Source: Apodemus sylvaticus
Lineage: Eukaryota; Chordata; Mammalia; Rodentia; Muridae
NCBI RefSeq assembly: GCF_947179515.1
Contig: NC_067495.1
Location: 91,759,923-91,823,922 of the forward strand
Length of the DNA: 64,000 nucleotides
Direction: 5' to 3'
This document shows positions 32,131 through 43,740 of the stretch, in pieces. Under the pieces are notes generated by a model. It was not told the origin of the DNA and made no database searches. It worked only from the letters and a program-made list of their open reading frames with translations. A program made the translations under genes and the position numbers. Every line of letters starts with the position of its first letter. Position 1 is the first letter of the stretch.

Positions 32131-32656
32131 ACATTTGTTGACCTGCTGAAACTGCTACTCCTGTGCCCCTGATACTGTTTGCTTGCTGCTTATGGTTTGC
32201 TGCACCAGCCACTACCTGGTACCCCCAGGGGCCGATGCAACAACCTTGTCATCAAGTTCACAGTGGCTGGCAAGAAGTCTGATTGGATAGCCTCTCCTCT
32301 CTCCCTAGACTTAACACTGAACTGTTGGTTACCTAACAGGCACTGCATTAGAAATAAGGAACCCTCAGCCCTTTCCCGCCTATGCTTGGTGGGCTTGCAC
32401 CTAGGGGCTTACTCCATACATTTATGGCCTGGTTGTAAGTACTTCTGAGGATTTTATGTTCTGTACAGCTTGCACCCAGGGTGACTTATTACTCTGAAGA
32501 GGATGTCTTCAAACAGTTAGCACCTCCAAACAATCAAGTAAAAAAGGGTAGCCATTTCCCCAGTGCTACTAAGTTCTCTCCTTGACATAGGGCTGGCTGG
32601 AGCTGCTAGCGTAGACACCTCAGAAACATTTCAAGGATTTGAGATGGCCCATTACT

Positions 32657-32668
32657 AAAAGGAAAGAA
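32657..32668 (+). other. ERV polypurine tract
   Basis: An all-purine 12-mer, AAAAGGAAAGAA, lies directly before the TG that opens the 3' LTR. This is the place where plus-strand priming occurs in retroviruses. Confidence 0.75.
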
Positions 32669-33104
32669 TGAAATGGTTAGGTTGACTCCATGAAAGGTTT
32701 TAAATTGGCAGTTGAGGAGACAAGGCCTAAATCGCTGTTTCTAAGAACTATGCAGTTCCAGGCAAGTCCAGGCCTCAGAAGCTGCTTTGACCACCTGGCC
32801 TGAGGCAAGGACAATGGATCCCAGCAGCAGTTTCCAGACTTCCTCAGCTACTTCCTCAACAACAGTTTCCAGATCTCCCCAGCAAGTTTCCAGCCCCACA
32901 CCCCAGTAATGGAATGTCCATCTAGATGGACCCAACAGATTAACATAGAGGTCACTTACCCCAGAATTCCCTAATGTGTTTTAAATCAGGCCTGTGAGTA
33001 TACTTGTTTGTCTGTCTATTGTGGTAATGGGGAAACCCCATAATGCTGGACTTCTGCAGAGTAAAACACTCTGCATTTACTTGCTATTTGAGTCCAGGGT
33101 GTCA
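32669..33104 (+). repeat. ERV 3' LTR
   Basis: Collinear with the 5' LTR, starting 'tgaaatggttaggttgactc' and ending 'gagtccagggtgtca'. It carries an extra ~40-bp stretch around 32830-32880 relative to the 5' copy. Confidence 0.82.
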
Positions 33105-35005
33105 TTCTTGAGGGAGTCATAATCAGGATTTAGATTGATTATAAGGATGTCTATAATCACCTTTACTATTTGACATTTTTCTAGAGGTTTTGGTTCATGC
33201 AGTGAGCTAAAGTAATAAAAGAACAGTATGAAATATGTAAAAAGCTATCTGTGACTCCAAGAATATGAATAAAATAAAAATAAAATATCAAAAAGGCAAA
33301 GTACTACAGTGTCATTGATAAACAATATGATTAATGTCTCTTAAAAATTTAGAGTCAGGAGACAAACTTTCAATTTTTGTATTTTAGACAGTGCCTACTG
33401 TATCCCAGGCTCGTTGCAAACTCACTAGTTAGTAGGAAAAAAACCTTGAACACCTAATCCTTCTGCCTCTGCCCTTAAAAGCTGGGATTAAACGAATGTA
33501 CCAACATGCTTGAAAAACTTTTAGAACTAATGAAAAATATTTGTGTGGCTTGCTACTACATCACAATTTAGAAAGCTTAGCATATACCAGTGATACACAA
33601 TTAGAAAATACACTAAAAGAAGCTTTTGTATTAGAATAGAGGAAAGAGGCCACCTCTGAGAACCTCTCCTTTTATTTAAAACAAAAAGGCTGGGCTGGGG
33701 TGGGGGAGGGGGAAACTCAACAACATCAATAAAGCCCTAGGACAGAACAAAACACCCCAGGAGTGGAGTGGAGGTCAGCAGCTAAGAAACAAAGAACATC
33801 CTGCTGGCATTCTTAAAAAGGCTCAACTCAGAAACAGAAAGGATCCAGAGTGGAGGGTCTGAACTTTGCTCTGCTTCTCAGAAGCTCTGGATTTAATTTA
33901 ACAGGTAAAAGAGTAAAAGACAAAGAATCCAAGGAAGAAGAAAATACCCCAAAGAGCAGATGGACTGTCCAGCATGTGCTGAGCTATTGAGCAATTTGAA
34001 ATGAATGTGGACTTAAAAACAAGAGCTAAGAGACAAGATGTGGAAACCACAGAATTAAGTGACTAGTAAGAACCAGACTGAAAAACACCTTTACAGAAGC
34101 AACAAATGACCCAGCACTGCTTAAACACAGAAAAAAAAGCTTCAGAAATAATAAATCATAAGCAACATACAATGTAAGTATGTGACTAGAAATTGAGTTA
34201 TGAGCAGGTAAAGGCTGAAAATAATCGCATTGATTGGACATGAAAAACATGAAAGAAATTAAAAGAAACAATCTACTATAGATACACATCTACTATGGAT
34301 GTGTATATCTACTATATACACATCCATAAACACAGGCACATGCATATACAATCAGTCCATAGCCAGGACCCTCCTACAGATGTTCACATCTGTGGGGCCA
34401 TATGCCTCATATAAGATATGTTATTTTCATATAACCTGCACACATCATTCATTTAGATTTATTTGTTGCATTTTTGTCACCACGAATTCATGCATAGAAT
34501 TTCTTTTAAAATTATTTTGTTTGTGTTTATGGCACAGTGTGTATATAAGAAGTCAGAGGATAACTTTGAATATAGTGAGCTACAGTTTACACAAAGTATA
34601 TGGCACAGAATGTTCAGGTTGAAGAGTTTTTTGTGTGTGTTAGGAGGATGGGCAGAGGATGTCATTACAAGCATGTTGCAATCACAGGACAATTTTGTGC
34701 AGTCAGTTATCTCCTTCCACTTTTATGAAGGGTCTGAAAATGGAACTCAGGTCACCAGGTTGTCATGGCAACTGCCTTTCCTCACTAAACCACCTCATCA
34801 GACTTCATGCATTGATTCTTATTTTATGCAATCAGTTGCATTCCATTATTACAATTACTTATTTTATAATGTTTCTATTCTTAATATCATCTACTTTAAA
34901 TTGTATCTCATTATTTATAATATAAAATATAAAGTAAACTTCACAGATATAGTTGTTAGATGATAATGGCAAGAAAAATCTGTACTGTTTTGTGTGGATA
35001 CATTT
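33105..35005. other. Intergenic DNA with an old B1 and no genes
   Basis: An old antisense B1 is visible at 33385-33515 ('ttttagacagtgcctactgt', 'aaagctgggattaaacgaa'). The remainder is AT-rich without a recognisable family. Open frames of 87-166 codons at 34026-34963 show no domain signature. Confidence 0.45.
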
Positions 35006-35009
35006 AAAA

Positions 35010-35036
35010 CATTTATTTTTATTATTTTTTAATTAT

Positions 35037-35077
<41 letters not shown>

Positions 35078-35248
35078 CGAGAGAGAGAGAGAGAGAGAGA
35101 GTTATCAAAGGCTAAAGGTGCCAGACCTCCCTATATAAGTTGGAGTTACAAAGGTTGTGAGCAGTCCAATGTAGATTTGGGGAACTAAACTCAGTTCTTC
35201 TAGAAAAGGACTACATGTTCTTAACTACTGAACCATCTCTTCAGCCCC
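35010..35248 (-). repeat. B3 SINE (antisense) with (TG)n(AG)n tail
   Basis: The antisense tail is expanded into (TG)n and then (AG)n (35036-35100). The body 'aggtgccagacctccc' and terminal 'ctactgaaccatctcttcag' follow. Confidence 0.8.
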
Positions 35249-35365
35249 TAGATATAATTTTTTAATAGATGTTTTCTATCTGAAGGTGATTGAATACACA
35301 GATATGAAATGAATGCACATGGAGAGCTGATTATATATCAACATTAAAAAAGGAAGATTGAAATG

Positions 35366-35505
35366 TTTTGCCTTAAATCCTTCAATCCCAGAATTCAAGA
35401 AGTAGAGGCAGGTGGGTGGGTCTTAGTGATTTTGAAGCCAGCCTGTTAATACAATATTGAATTTCAGGCTAGCTAGGACTAATAGTGAGACCCTGTCTTA
35501 AAAAT
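35366..35505 (+). repeat. Old B1 SINE
   Basis: 'ccttcaatcccagaattcaa', 'agtagaggcaggtgggtggg' and 'ctaggactaatagtgagaccc'. Sense and diverged. Confidence 0.65.
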
Positions 35506-35509
35506 CCAA

Positions 35510-35990
35510 ACTAAAATAAAATATAATGCGAGCACATATTGTGTTCCTAGGAAGTTTGATTTGTGCTTGAGAATTTAGTTATTTCATATTGTTAGATTCC
35601 AAGAGATATTGTATCTTTTTCCTGGTATTACATTACATTGTATTTCCTTTTCAGAATAAGCCAGAATCATCTTTTTTAAAAAGTAAAATTATTTTCCTAA
35701 AGAACAAAAGAAGAAGACAGGATACAAAAATTGTCATATTTCACAATCTTATAAACTTAAAATATCTGGGATTATTGCTAAATAAGAAATGTGTCAAATC
35801 TATATGAAGAATACCATATAATTTCCCTGAGGGAAACAAAAGAGGCTGTGAATAAATTTTAGGCAAACACTCTATTGCTGAGACACGTTTCCAGTTTCAT
35901 GAATAAATTTTAGAAATACTGCATGACCATGGATCAAAATAGCTTGTTACTAAGATTTCAAGTATTCCCCAAGCTAATCAACAAATTCAC
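35510..35990. other. AT-rich intergenic DNA, no feature recognised
   Basis: No SINE, LTR or coding signature was found in this segment. Confidence 0.4.
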
Positions 35991-35999
35991 TGAAATCAC

Positions 36000-36592
36000 T
36001 TGGGCTATTAGTACTTTGAATTCCTTATAAATTCTGAATATTAACCCTTTGTTAGATGTATAATTTGAAAATATTTTCTGACATCCTCAATGCATTGTCT
36101 TTTCACTGTGTTGATAGTTCTTTGTTATATAGTAGCTTTTTAGGCAGCACAATCCCATTTGATTTATTTTTGCTTTTCTTTTTGGTGATTTTTAAGATCT
36201 TGTTTAAAACAGTCCTTGACCAGAATAATGTCATATAATATCCTCCTTGGCCTATTCTCTTCTAACAATTTCATAATTTCAGCCTTTACATTTAAAGAGC
36301 TAATCAATCTCAGATTTTTTTCATTCTTTTTTTGTATGGTTCATGCTTTTCTTTTATTAAACAATTTTTTCCTTGTCCTGTGACCTTGATATTTTTTGTT
36401 AAGAAATTCATTACTGTAAATACATAGGCTTGTTTTTCAACTCGTCAGTCTGATCCATTAGTCTACCTTTCTATTTTAATGCAAATTCTATGCTATTTTG
36501 CTTACTATATGTATGCAGAAAATTGTTTTGAACGTAGTGTGATGTTACTAGCTTTGTTCTTTCTGCGCAGGATTATTTTAGCAATTAGGAGT
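36000..36592 (-). mobile_element. Ancient L1 ORF2 fragment (antisense)
   Basis: 'attccttataaattctgaat', 'taaccctttgttagatgtat' and 'ctgatccattagtctacct' are complements of conserved mammalian L1 ORF2 stretches, in the expected reversed order. Confidence 0.75.
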
Positions 36593-36596
36593 CTGT

Positions 36597-37013
36597 GATG
36601 GCTATTCTTGGTTATCAACTGAACTACATGTGGAATTAAGTAAAACCCAAGTTGCTGGTACACTGGTGAGGAATTTTTTTTCCTAATTAAATTATCTGTA
36701 GTCGGCGAGTCCCACTTTTAACTTATATTTTTGGGGGTGGGAAGATATACCTGCAACCTGAGCCCCAGCTTCTGATAGCAGCCCATATAAAGGACGCTGA
36801 AGAAGGAAGCTTGTTCTCTTTGTCTGCTTTCTCTCTCCTTGCTAGCAAGTCCATTCTTTCACTGTTTTTAGTGCTTAATTCTTTGGGATTTCGGTGTATA
36901 CTGAAGATCAGCTGATACTCCCAGCCTCATGGGCTGAGCAACTACTGGATTCTGTTGGAAAACATCCATTGTTGTACTAGCTGTACCACAGTCTGTAAGC
37001 TTTTTAATAAATT

Positions 37014-37066
<53 letters not shown>

Positions 37067-38208
37067 TTATCTATAATCCTGTACCTCTGAAGAACCCCGA
37101 TTAAGATGCAGATAGTTTCTGTAAGGCAAAGGACACTGTTAAAAGGACAAAATGGCAACCACCAAATTGGGAAAGGATATTCACCAACCCTACATCTGAT
37201 ACAGGGCTAATATCCAATATATACAAAGAACTCAAGAAGTTAGACCCCAGGGAACCAAATAACCCTATTAAAAATGGGGTACAGATCTAAACAAAGAATT
37301 TTCACCTGAAGAAATTCGGATGGCCGAGGGGCACCTTAAGAAGTGCTCAACATCATTAGTCATTAGGGAAATGCAGATCAAACCAACCCTGAGGTGTCGC
37401 CTTACACCAGTCAGAATGGCTAAGGTCAAAAACTCAGGAGACAGCAGGTGTTGGCAAGGATGTGGAGAAAGAGGAACACTCCTCCACTGCTGGTGGGGCT
37501 GTAAGATGGTACAACCACTTTGGAAATCAGTCTGGAGGTTCCTCAGAAAACTGGACATGACACTTCCAGAGGACCCTGCTATACCTCTCCTGGGCATATA
37601 CCCAAAGGATTACCCGGCATGCAATAAAGACATATGCTCCATTATGTTCATAGCAGCCTTATTTATAATAGCCAGAAGCTGGAAAGAACCCAGATGCCCC
37701 TCAAAGGAGGAATGGATACAGAAAATGTGGTATATTTACACAATGGAATACTACTCAGCAATTAGAAACAATGAATTCACAAACTTTTTAGGCAAATGGT
37801 TTGATCTGGAAAATATCATCCTAAGTGAGGTAACCCAATCACAAAAGAATACACATGGAATGCAATCTCTGATAAGTGGATATTAATTAGCCCAGAAGCC
37901 CTGAATACCCAAGGCACAAATCACATAACAAATGACTCCCATGAAGAAGTATGGAGAAGGTCCTGATCCTGGAAAGGATTGATCTAGCATTGGAGGGGAA
38001 TATACGGACAGAGAAAAAGGAGGGAGGTGATTGGAGAAGGGATGGTGAGAAGGTTTATGGGACATATGGGGAGGGGGGATCCGGGAAGGGGAAATCATTT
38101 GGAATGTAAACAAAGAATATAGAAAATAAAAATATAAAAAAAAGATGCAGATTAAAGCCCAAACCTCAATTAAATATAACCTGATCTCAGAATAGTATGA
38201 TGGCTAAT
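36597..38208 (+). repeat. Medium-reiteration element (copy 2), interrupted by L1
   Basis: Begins 'gtgatggctattcttggtta', has 'ctccttgctagcaagtcc' and 'tccattgttgtactagctg', and ends in (CTAT)n (37013-37070). It is related to 23312-24260. The segment to 37113 and that from 38142 are separated by an L1 insertion. Confidence 0.6.
37114..38141 (+). mobile_element. 5'-truncated L1 with target-site duplication
   Basis: The element starts within ORF2 and ends with a 3' UTR and A-rich tail. The frame 37320-37886 carries the C-terminal ORF2 zinc-knuckle region ('CWQGCGERGTLLHCWWGC') and ends in 'LISGY'. The 11-mer AAGATGCAGAT flanks it at 37103-37113 and 38142-38152. It is a dead-on-arrival copy without the endonuclease or most of the reverse transcriptase. 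Confidence 0.93.
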
Positions 38209-38885
38209 TGTATCTTCAGTATTCAAAGTTTCAGGGCTAATTAATATCCACTTATCAATGATTGCATTCCATGTGTATTCTTTTGTGAAGGAAATACCTT
38301 GCTTAGGATATTTTCCAGTTCCAACCATTTGCCTAAAAAATTCATGAATTCATTGTTTTTGATTGCTGAATAGTATTCCATTGTGTATATATACCACATT
38401 TTCTGTATCCATTCCTCCATTGAGGGATATCTGGGTTCTTTCCAGCTTCTGGCTATTATAAATAAGGCTGCTATGAACATAGTGGAGCATGTGTCCTTAT
38501 TGCATGCCAGGGAATCCTTTGGGTATATGCCCAGGAGAGGTATTGCAGGTTCCTCCGGAAGTGTCATTTCCAGTTTTCTTAGGAACTGCCAGACTGATTT
38601 CCATAGTGGTTCTACCATCTTACAATCCCACCAGCAGATTCCCATGAAGAAGGAAAAAGAGGGCCCTAATCCTGGAAAGGCTTGATCCAGCATTGTAGGG
38701 GAGTACCAGGACAGAGAAAGGGGAGGGGGAAAGATAGGAGAATTGATAGAGGGAAGAGGACTTATGGGACATATGGGGAGGGGGGACCTGGGAAAGGGGA
38801 AAGCTTTTGGAATGTAAACAAAGAATATAGAAAATAAAAATATTAAAAAAGAAATGTAAATAAAGCAAATATTTAATTAAGAAAA
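38209..38885 (+). mobile_element. Twin-primed (5'-inverted) L1 insertion
   Basis: 38209-38637 is ORF2 C-terminus in antisense, and 38638-38885 is the following 3' UTR in sense with a poly-A-rich end. The inverted and direct parts are adjacent in L1 order. A perfect 20-bp target-site duplication, AGAATAGTATGATGGCTAAT, lies at 38189-38208 and 38886-38905. Confidence 0.95.
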
Positions 38886-39190
38886 AGAATAGTATGATGG
38901 CTAATAATTGTTTTCCAACTTTGATTACATGTGCAATCAACTCAAATCTAATTTGAACAGTTCTATTAGGGATTGTATTGATTAGATTATTTGATGTGGG
39001 AAGACTCACCACACCTTCTAGTGGCAGCCCATGTAAAATGACATGTTGCTTTTCGTCTGCTTGCTGTCTGCAGATCAGGATATAAATCTCTCAGCTGCTG
39101 CTTCAGCTCCATGCCTTCCTGCTTGCTGCCAGGCAATTCTCCACCTTGATGATAATGGACTAGCAACTCTTACAAAAGAAACCATTTAAT
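38886..39190 (+). repeat. Medium-reiteration element (copy 3)
   Basis: 'agtatgatggctaataattg' through 'ggcagcccatgtaaaatgac', 'tgatgataatggactagcaa' and 'cttacaaaagaaacca'. Its 5' end was split by the twin-primed L1. Confidence 0.55.
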
Positions 39191-39345
39191 TAGGGGCTCT
39201 GCTTAGAGTTTTAGAGGGTTAGTGTAAACTTGTATATTATTTTGGAAAACACTATGCATGAAGGGCCCTCAAAGATCTAAAAATATATCAATCACTTATA
39301 CAAGGTGGGCTATTATAGGAATATTTTTATCTTTCTGCTAAAATT

Positions 39346-39566
39346 TTTTAAGATTTATTTATTTTATGTGTGTGTATGAGTGTTTTGTCTGTAAATATGT
39401 ATGTGTACTATTTGCATGTCTGATACCTGAGGAGGTGGGAAGAAGACATATGATTCTCTAGAACTCAGTCTGGGTCCTCTTCAAGAGCAATATGTGCTCT
39501 TAATGACTAAGCCATCTCTCCAGTCCTATATGTATGTATATATAAATACATATATATATATATATA
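39346..39566 (-). repeat. B3 SINE (antisense) and (TA)n
   Basis: 'aagatttatttattttatgt', 'gagtgttttgtctgtaaat' and 'ctaagccatctctccagtcc'. An (AT)-rich dinucleotide run follows (39530-39570). Confidence 0.85.
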
Positions 39567-39594
39567 TGTATTTATGTTGAGGTGTGGTCTGAGG

Positions 39595-40025
39595 TGTGGT
39601 CTGAGGGATGAGGAGGTCCCCATGTAGACCAAGTGATGCTATGTGATCTTGCCCCCCAAGTTATCCCTTACTGGTCAATAAAGACACCTGTAGCTGGGTA
39701 GAAGACATATGTAGGTGAGGTTTCAGTTCCTGGGCTTGGGGTCTGAGGCAGGACCAGCAAAAGAGAGAGAGAAGGTGGAGTAAGGAGAAGATGCCATAGG
39801 GTAAATGAATCATGAAAACATGGTCAATTGGAGTAAGAGTGGCCCAGGCAGAACATAGCAAGTTATAACTCAGGGTAATTAATAGGTAAGTATATACTAA
39901 TAACTTAGAGGGTAGATATCTGTCCATCTCTAGCGTTTTAAAGGCTTATCATAAATATAAAGGTTTTGTGTCTTTTATCTAGAAACTATATGATCTAAGG
40001 TAGGGTAGAAACCCCAGTTGTTCTA
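39595..40025. mobile_element. Murine LTR-like element (solo), family uncertain
   Basis: 'ggtcaataaagacacctgta', 'gggcttggggtctgaggcag', 'ggcccaggcagaacatagca' and 'taaaggcttatcataaatat' are in the order of a common murine LTR-like repeat (RMER13-like from memory). I cannot see clean ends. Confidence 0.45.
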
Positions 40026-40027
40026 CT

Positions 40028-40036
40028 ACAACATAT

Positions 40037-40079
<43 letters not shown>

Positions 40080-40220
40080 TTTGAGATAGGGTTTCTCTGT
40101 GTAGCCCTGGCTGTCCTGGAACTCACTCTGTAGACCAGGCTGGCCTTGAACTCACAGAGATCTGCCTGCCTCTGCCTCCCAACTGCTGGGATGAAAGACA
40201 TGTGCCATGGCTGCTTAGCT
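40028..40220 (-). repeat. B1 SINE (antisense) with (TTTA)n tail
   Basis: (TTTA)n at 40028-40082 replaces the A-tail, then 'gagatagggtttctctgtgt' to 'tgtgccatggctgcttagct'. Confidence 0.92.
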
Positions 40221-40235
40221 CCCTACATTTATTTT

Positions 40236-40600
40236 TTATGTATATGTATGTGTGTGTGTGTACGTATGTATATATGTATGTATGTATGTATATATGTATG
40301 TATGTATGTATGTATGTGTTTATGTATGTATGTATGAATGTATATATGTATGTATGTATGAATGTATGTATGTATGTATGAATGTATGTATATATATATG
40401 TATGTATGTATGTATGTATATATGAATGTATGTATGTATGTATGTATGTATGTTGGTGTGAGGATGCCTTGACACATTTGTAGAAATCAAATGACAGCTT
40501 GCAGGAGTTGTTTTTCTCTATTACTATGTGGGTTCCAACAGCAGAATTCAAGTCAGCAGACTTTGCATTGAATGCCTTTACCTAAGCCATCTCATGGGCC
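40236..40600 (-). repeat. (TATG)n microsatellite in a B3-type SINE (antisense)
   Basis: About 215 bp of TATG/TGTA tetranucleotides with a few ATAT and AATG variants (40236-40452), followed by an antisense SINE body ('ctatgtgggttccaacagca', 'cctaagccatctcatgggcc'). Confidence 0.8.
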
Positions 40601-40708
40601 CATCTTCCCCTATTTTGAAAGGTAAGAAACAGGATATGGGTTGAGACTGCATTAAAAATACCTGACTATCTGGAGTAATGACATTTCAATCAAGATACTA
40701 TTTGTAGG

Positions 40709-40880
40709 GCAGGAGAGATGGCTCAGCAGTACAGAACAGTGGCAGATCTTCCAGAGGACCCAAGTTCAATTCCTAGTGCCCACATGGCAGCTCACAACTG
40801 TCTCAATCCAGATCCATGTGATCTGACACTTTTACATAGACATACACATAAGCAGAACACTAATACACATGCAACAAAAC
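40709..40880 (+). repeat. B3 SINE
   Basis: 'gggcaggagagatggctcag', 'cttccagaggacccaagttc', 'cacatggcagctcacaactg' and a tail with 'agcagaacactaatacac'. Confidence 0.88.
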
Positions 40881-40959
40881 AAACCATTTTACAAGTTGCT
40901 ACTTCCCTTGTTTTGTCCATATGTTGGAAATAATTTTATGCACGGTATACTGAATTTCT

Positions 40960-41229
<270 letters not shown>

Positions 41230-41271
41230 GTATACTGAATTTCTAAAAAAGATTCTTTTTAAGTAAGGGAA

Positions 41272-41482
41272 GGAGGCTGGAGAGGTGGCTTTCAGTATGT
41301 AGGAGTATTGGCTGCTCAATTCCCATCACCCGCATGATGATTCACAACCACATTTAACTCCAGTCTCAGGGGCTCCAGTTCCCTCTTCTGGTTTCCACCA
41401 GGACCAGGCATGCACAAGGAGCACAGTCATGCAGACAAAACTCAACCATATGCATAAAACAAACAAACAAGTAAATAAATAA
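41272..41482 (+). repeat. B3 SINE
   Basis: 'aggctggagaggtggctttc', 'ctcaggggctccagttccct' and 'catgcagacaaaactcaacc' with an A-rich tail to 41482. Confidence 0.85.
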
Positions 41483-41499
41483 AATTTAGGGTATAAAAG

Positions 41500-42035
41500 A
41501 GAAGCTGGCAAAAAATAGAATTACCTTATGATACAAAATTCCAACTATTTGGTGTATGTATAGTCTGCATCCCCCCTCAATGAAAATAGTATATAATAGA
41601 GCCTACCTCTATGTTTGTTGCAGAACTACTCCTAATATTGAAGATATGAAATCAAGCTAAACACCCAGCAATGGATATATAGATAAAAATGTGATAAGCA
41701 CATGCCATACAATATTATTCAGTGATTGAAAGGATCTTGTCAGTTGTGATAATATGGATGAACCTTAGAAAACAGTGTTGTAATTAAAATACACTAGGCA
41801 TCTAAAGAAAAACACTACATGTTTTCATGTAGTTGAGAAACTCTAAAGCTGAATTCATAGAAGTTGAGAGTAAAATAATGTTTACCAGAGGCTGAAGAGC
41901 AAATAGATGATAGGGTTGGTCAAGAAAGACAGAGGTTGGTTAAGTGGTACAATGTTACATATAGGACTCTGGTATGCTTTCACAGTAGAGGAACCATAGG
42001 TAACAATAAAGCATTGTGTATTTCAAATAGGTATA
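41500..42035 (+). mobile_element. Old L1 3' ORF2 fragment (sense)
   Basis: 'aacacccagcaatggatata', 'atacaatattattcagtgat' and 'ggatgaaccttagaaaacag' are diverged ORF2 C-terminal sequence, followed by 3' UTR-like sequence ('taccagaggctgaagagcaa'). Confidence 0.7.
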
Positions 42036-42109
42036 AGAGAAGACTTCCTCTTTGATTTATCAAGGAAGCTTTCTTTGATGAATGTTTAAGGTGGTGACTG
42101 TACTAATTA

Positions 42110-42760
42110 TCTATGCTGGGTGTTGTAGCTCATACCTTTAGTCTTAGAGCTTGGGAGGCAAAGGAGATCCTGTGAGTTTGAGGTCAGCCAGAGGCACATG
42201 GTAAGACTCTGTCTCAAAAACAAACAAACAAACAAAAAAAAGCAGAACATTTGAGGATTTTTCTTTCCAGATATCCCAACTAGCTAGGGATTTATAGTAC
42301 TTATACGGTAGGAAGAGATACACATATATCAGTGAAACACAGATTCCAGTGAAACAGATCTGACCACAAATGATGATTTCACATGTAATGCATCATCTTT
42401 GTAAGTTAGTTGGGGAGGGAGGATAATGGACTACTTTTGTGAATGATGCTGAGGTGATGTGGGTGAACATAGAAGGATATGAGTAGCATTTTCAGACAGG
42501 AGAGGTGAAGGACAGTGGCTAATAAATGTGGATTGAGCATGCCTTGTAAATCCAGATCAGGAAGTTGAGGCTGAGGAGGCATGAATTTGAGGCTACCTTG
42601 ACATACATAGTAGTAGGAGCTTATATAAAAGAGTAGAACATAGAGCTAGGAATAGTAGTACAATCTGTAATTCCAACATTTGGAGGGCTGAGGCAGGAGG
42701 ATTGATGAGTTTGTGGTTAGCATGGCCTAAAGAGTGAGATCCTGTCTCAAGAGAAATAAT
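42110..42760 (+). repeat. Two old B1-like SINEs
   Basis: One is at 42112-42240 ('gctgggtgttgtagctcata' to 'gtctcaaaaacaaac') and one at 42638-42757 ('gctaggaatagtagtacaat' to 'cctgtctcaagag'). A further short B1-like piece may lie around 42520-42600. Confidence 0.65.
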
Positions 42761-42934
42761 AAAAGAAAACAAATAAGGGAAAATTATTTATGTGTACTTA
42801 TAGAAAATAAACAGTAAATAATAGAATTAGTCCAATTGTCCTCTCAGGATACAAGACTTAACTCTTTTAAAAAAGTCATTCACAATGTAAATATCTTTCA
42901 AAAGTTCTTAATCTCTCCCCTATTGATACTTAAA

Positions 42935-43127
42935 AAAAAGCATTTATTTATTTTTATGATAATTGATTGGTATTTTACCTGCATATATGTCTGTGTAAGG
43001 GTGTCAGATCCCCAAGAACCAGAGTTACTGACAGTTAGAACCTGCTATGTAGGTGCTGGGGATTGAACCCAGGTCCTCTTGAAGAGCAGCCAATGCTCTT
43101 AACCACTGAGCCATCTCTCCAGCCCCT
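42935..43127 (-). repeat. B3 SINE (antisense)
   Basis: 'aagcatttatttatttttat' tail, 'tattttacctgcatatatgt', 'gtgctggggattgaacccag' and 'ctgagccatctctccagccc'. Confidence 0.92.
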
Positions 43128-43312
43128 AATACTTTTTAAACTTGTGTGTCTTTGTGGAGGCATGCCAGGTGCATAAGCATGCCCTCATAGGTCAGAGGTG
43201 GGTAGCGTGTCTCCTGGACTTGTGAGCTACATGATGTGGGTGCTGGAAACCAAACTCAGGAGCTCTGGGAGAGCAGTAAGTGCTCTTAACTGCAGAGCCA
43301 TCTCTCTAGCCT
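43128..43312 (-). repeat. B2/B3-type SINE (antisense)
   Basis: 'ctttgtggaggcatgccagg', 'gtgctggaaaccaaactcag' and 'gcagagccatctctctagcc'. It lies head to tail with the preceding antisense SINE. Confidence 0.75.
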
Positions 43313-43439
43313 GTTACAACATTTTAAAAACCCTTTAATAGTACTTCAAGAAATATCATAATTGGGTGTGGCAGTATATATGTCATTCTCTAAGGGTATG
43401 TTTAACTAAATAAAAAATAGAATAGAATTACCACAGGAA

Positions 43440-43740
43440 AGAATTATAGGCTATTATATTTATTACTTTATGGATTTTGCCCAGTTGCCCTTCATAGGAA
43501 GATTGAATTAAAATAGCCATCTCCAACAGAGTATAGGCATCTCCATATTCCCACAAAATAGTCAATAATATTATTGAATTTACAAACTTTGATGTTATAG
43601 CTGAAACACAGTTGTTTTGATTTGCATGTTTTTAAAATCAAGCATTTTTATGTTTATTGGACATTTGGATCTTTTGTTTCTCCTTTGTGAATATATCTGT
43701 TTATATCTTTGGCACATTTTTTCCTATTTGTTATTTTATT
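43440..43740 (-). mobile_element. Ancient L1 ORF2 fragment (antisense)
   Basis: 'gttttgatttgcatgttttt', 'ttggacatttggatcttttg' and 'tatatctttggcacattttt' are complements of the conserved C-terminal ORF2 region. Confidence 0.65.

Larger units (their letters stand above)
27020..33104 (+). mobile_element. Degenerate class I endogenous retrovirus (two LTRs)
   Basis: A provirus-like unit of about 6.1 kb: 5' LTR (27020-27436), leader, broken gag, broken pol, a 3' polypurine tract and 3' LTR (32669-33104). Protein similarity places it with gammaretrovirus-like (class I, MLV-related) elements. The LTRs differ by many substitutions and by indels, so the insertion is old. No env is recognisable: 32180-32650 has no transmembrane or fusion signature that I can see. 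A B1 and another repeat-like block are nested inside. All genes carry stops and frameshifts; nothing here could be functional. Confidence 0.85.

Noticed and set aside
32179..32640. Possible env remnant of the ERV
   Set aside because: I could find no signal peptide, cleavage site, fusion segment or transmembrane pattern; the similarity is too weak to call.
34299..34963. 107- and 166-codon plus frames after the ERV
   Set aside because: AT-rich, overlapping in two frames, without domain, promoter or splice context.
37320..37886. 188-codon frame that could look like a gene
   Set aside because: It is the C-terminal part of L1 ORF2 in a 5'-truncated insertion with target-site duplications.
40123..40551. 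Tyr/Ile/His/Thr-rich frame of 142 codons
   Set aside because: It is a translation of the (TATG)n tetranucleotide tract and the adjoining SINEs.
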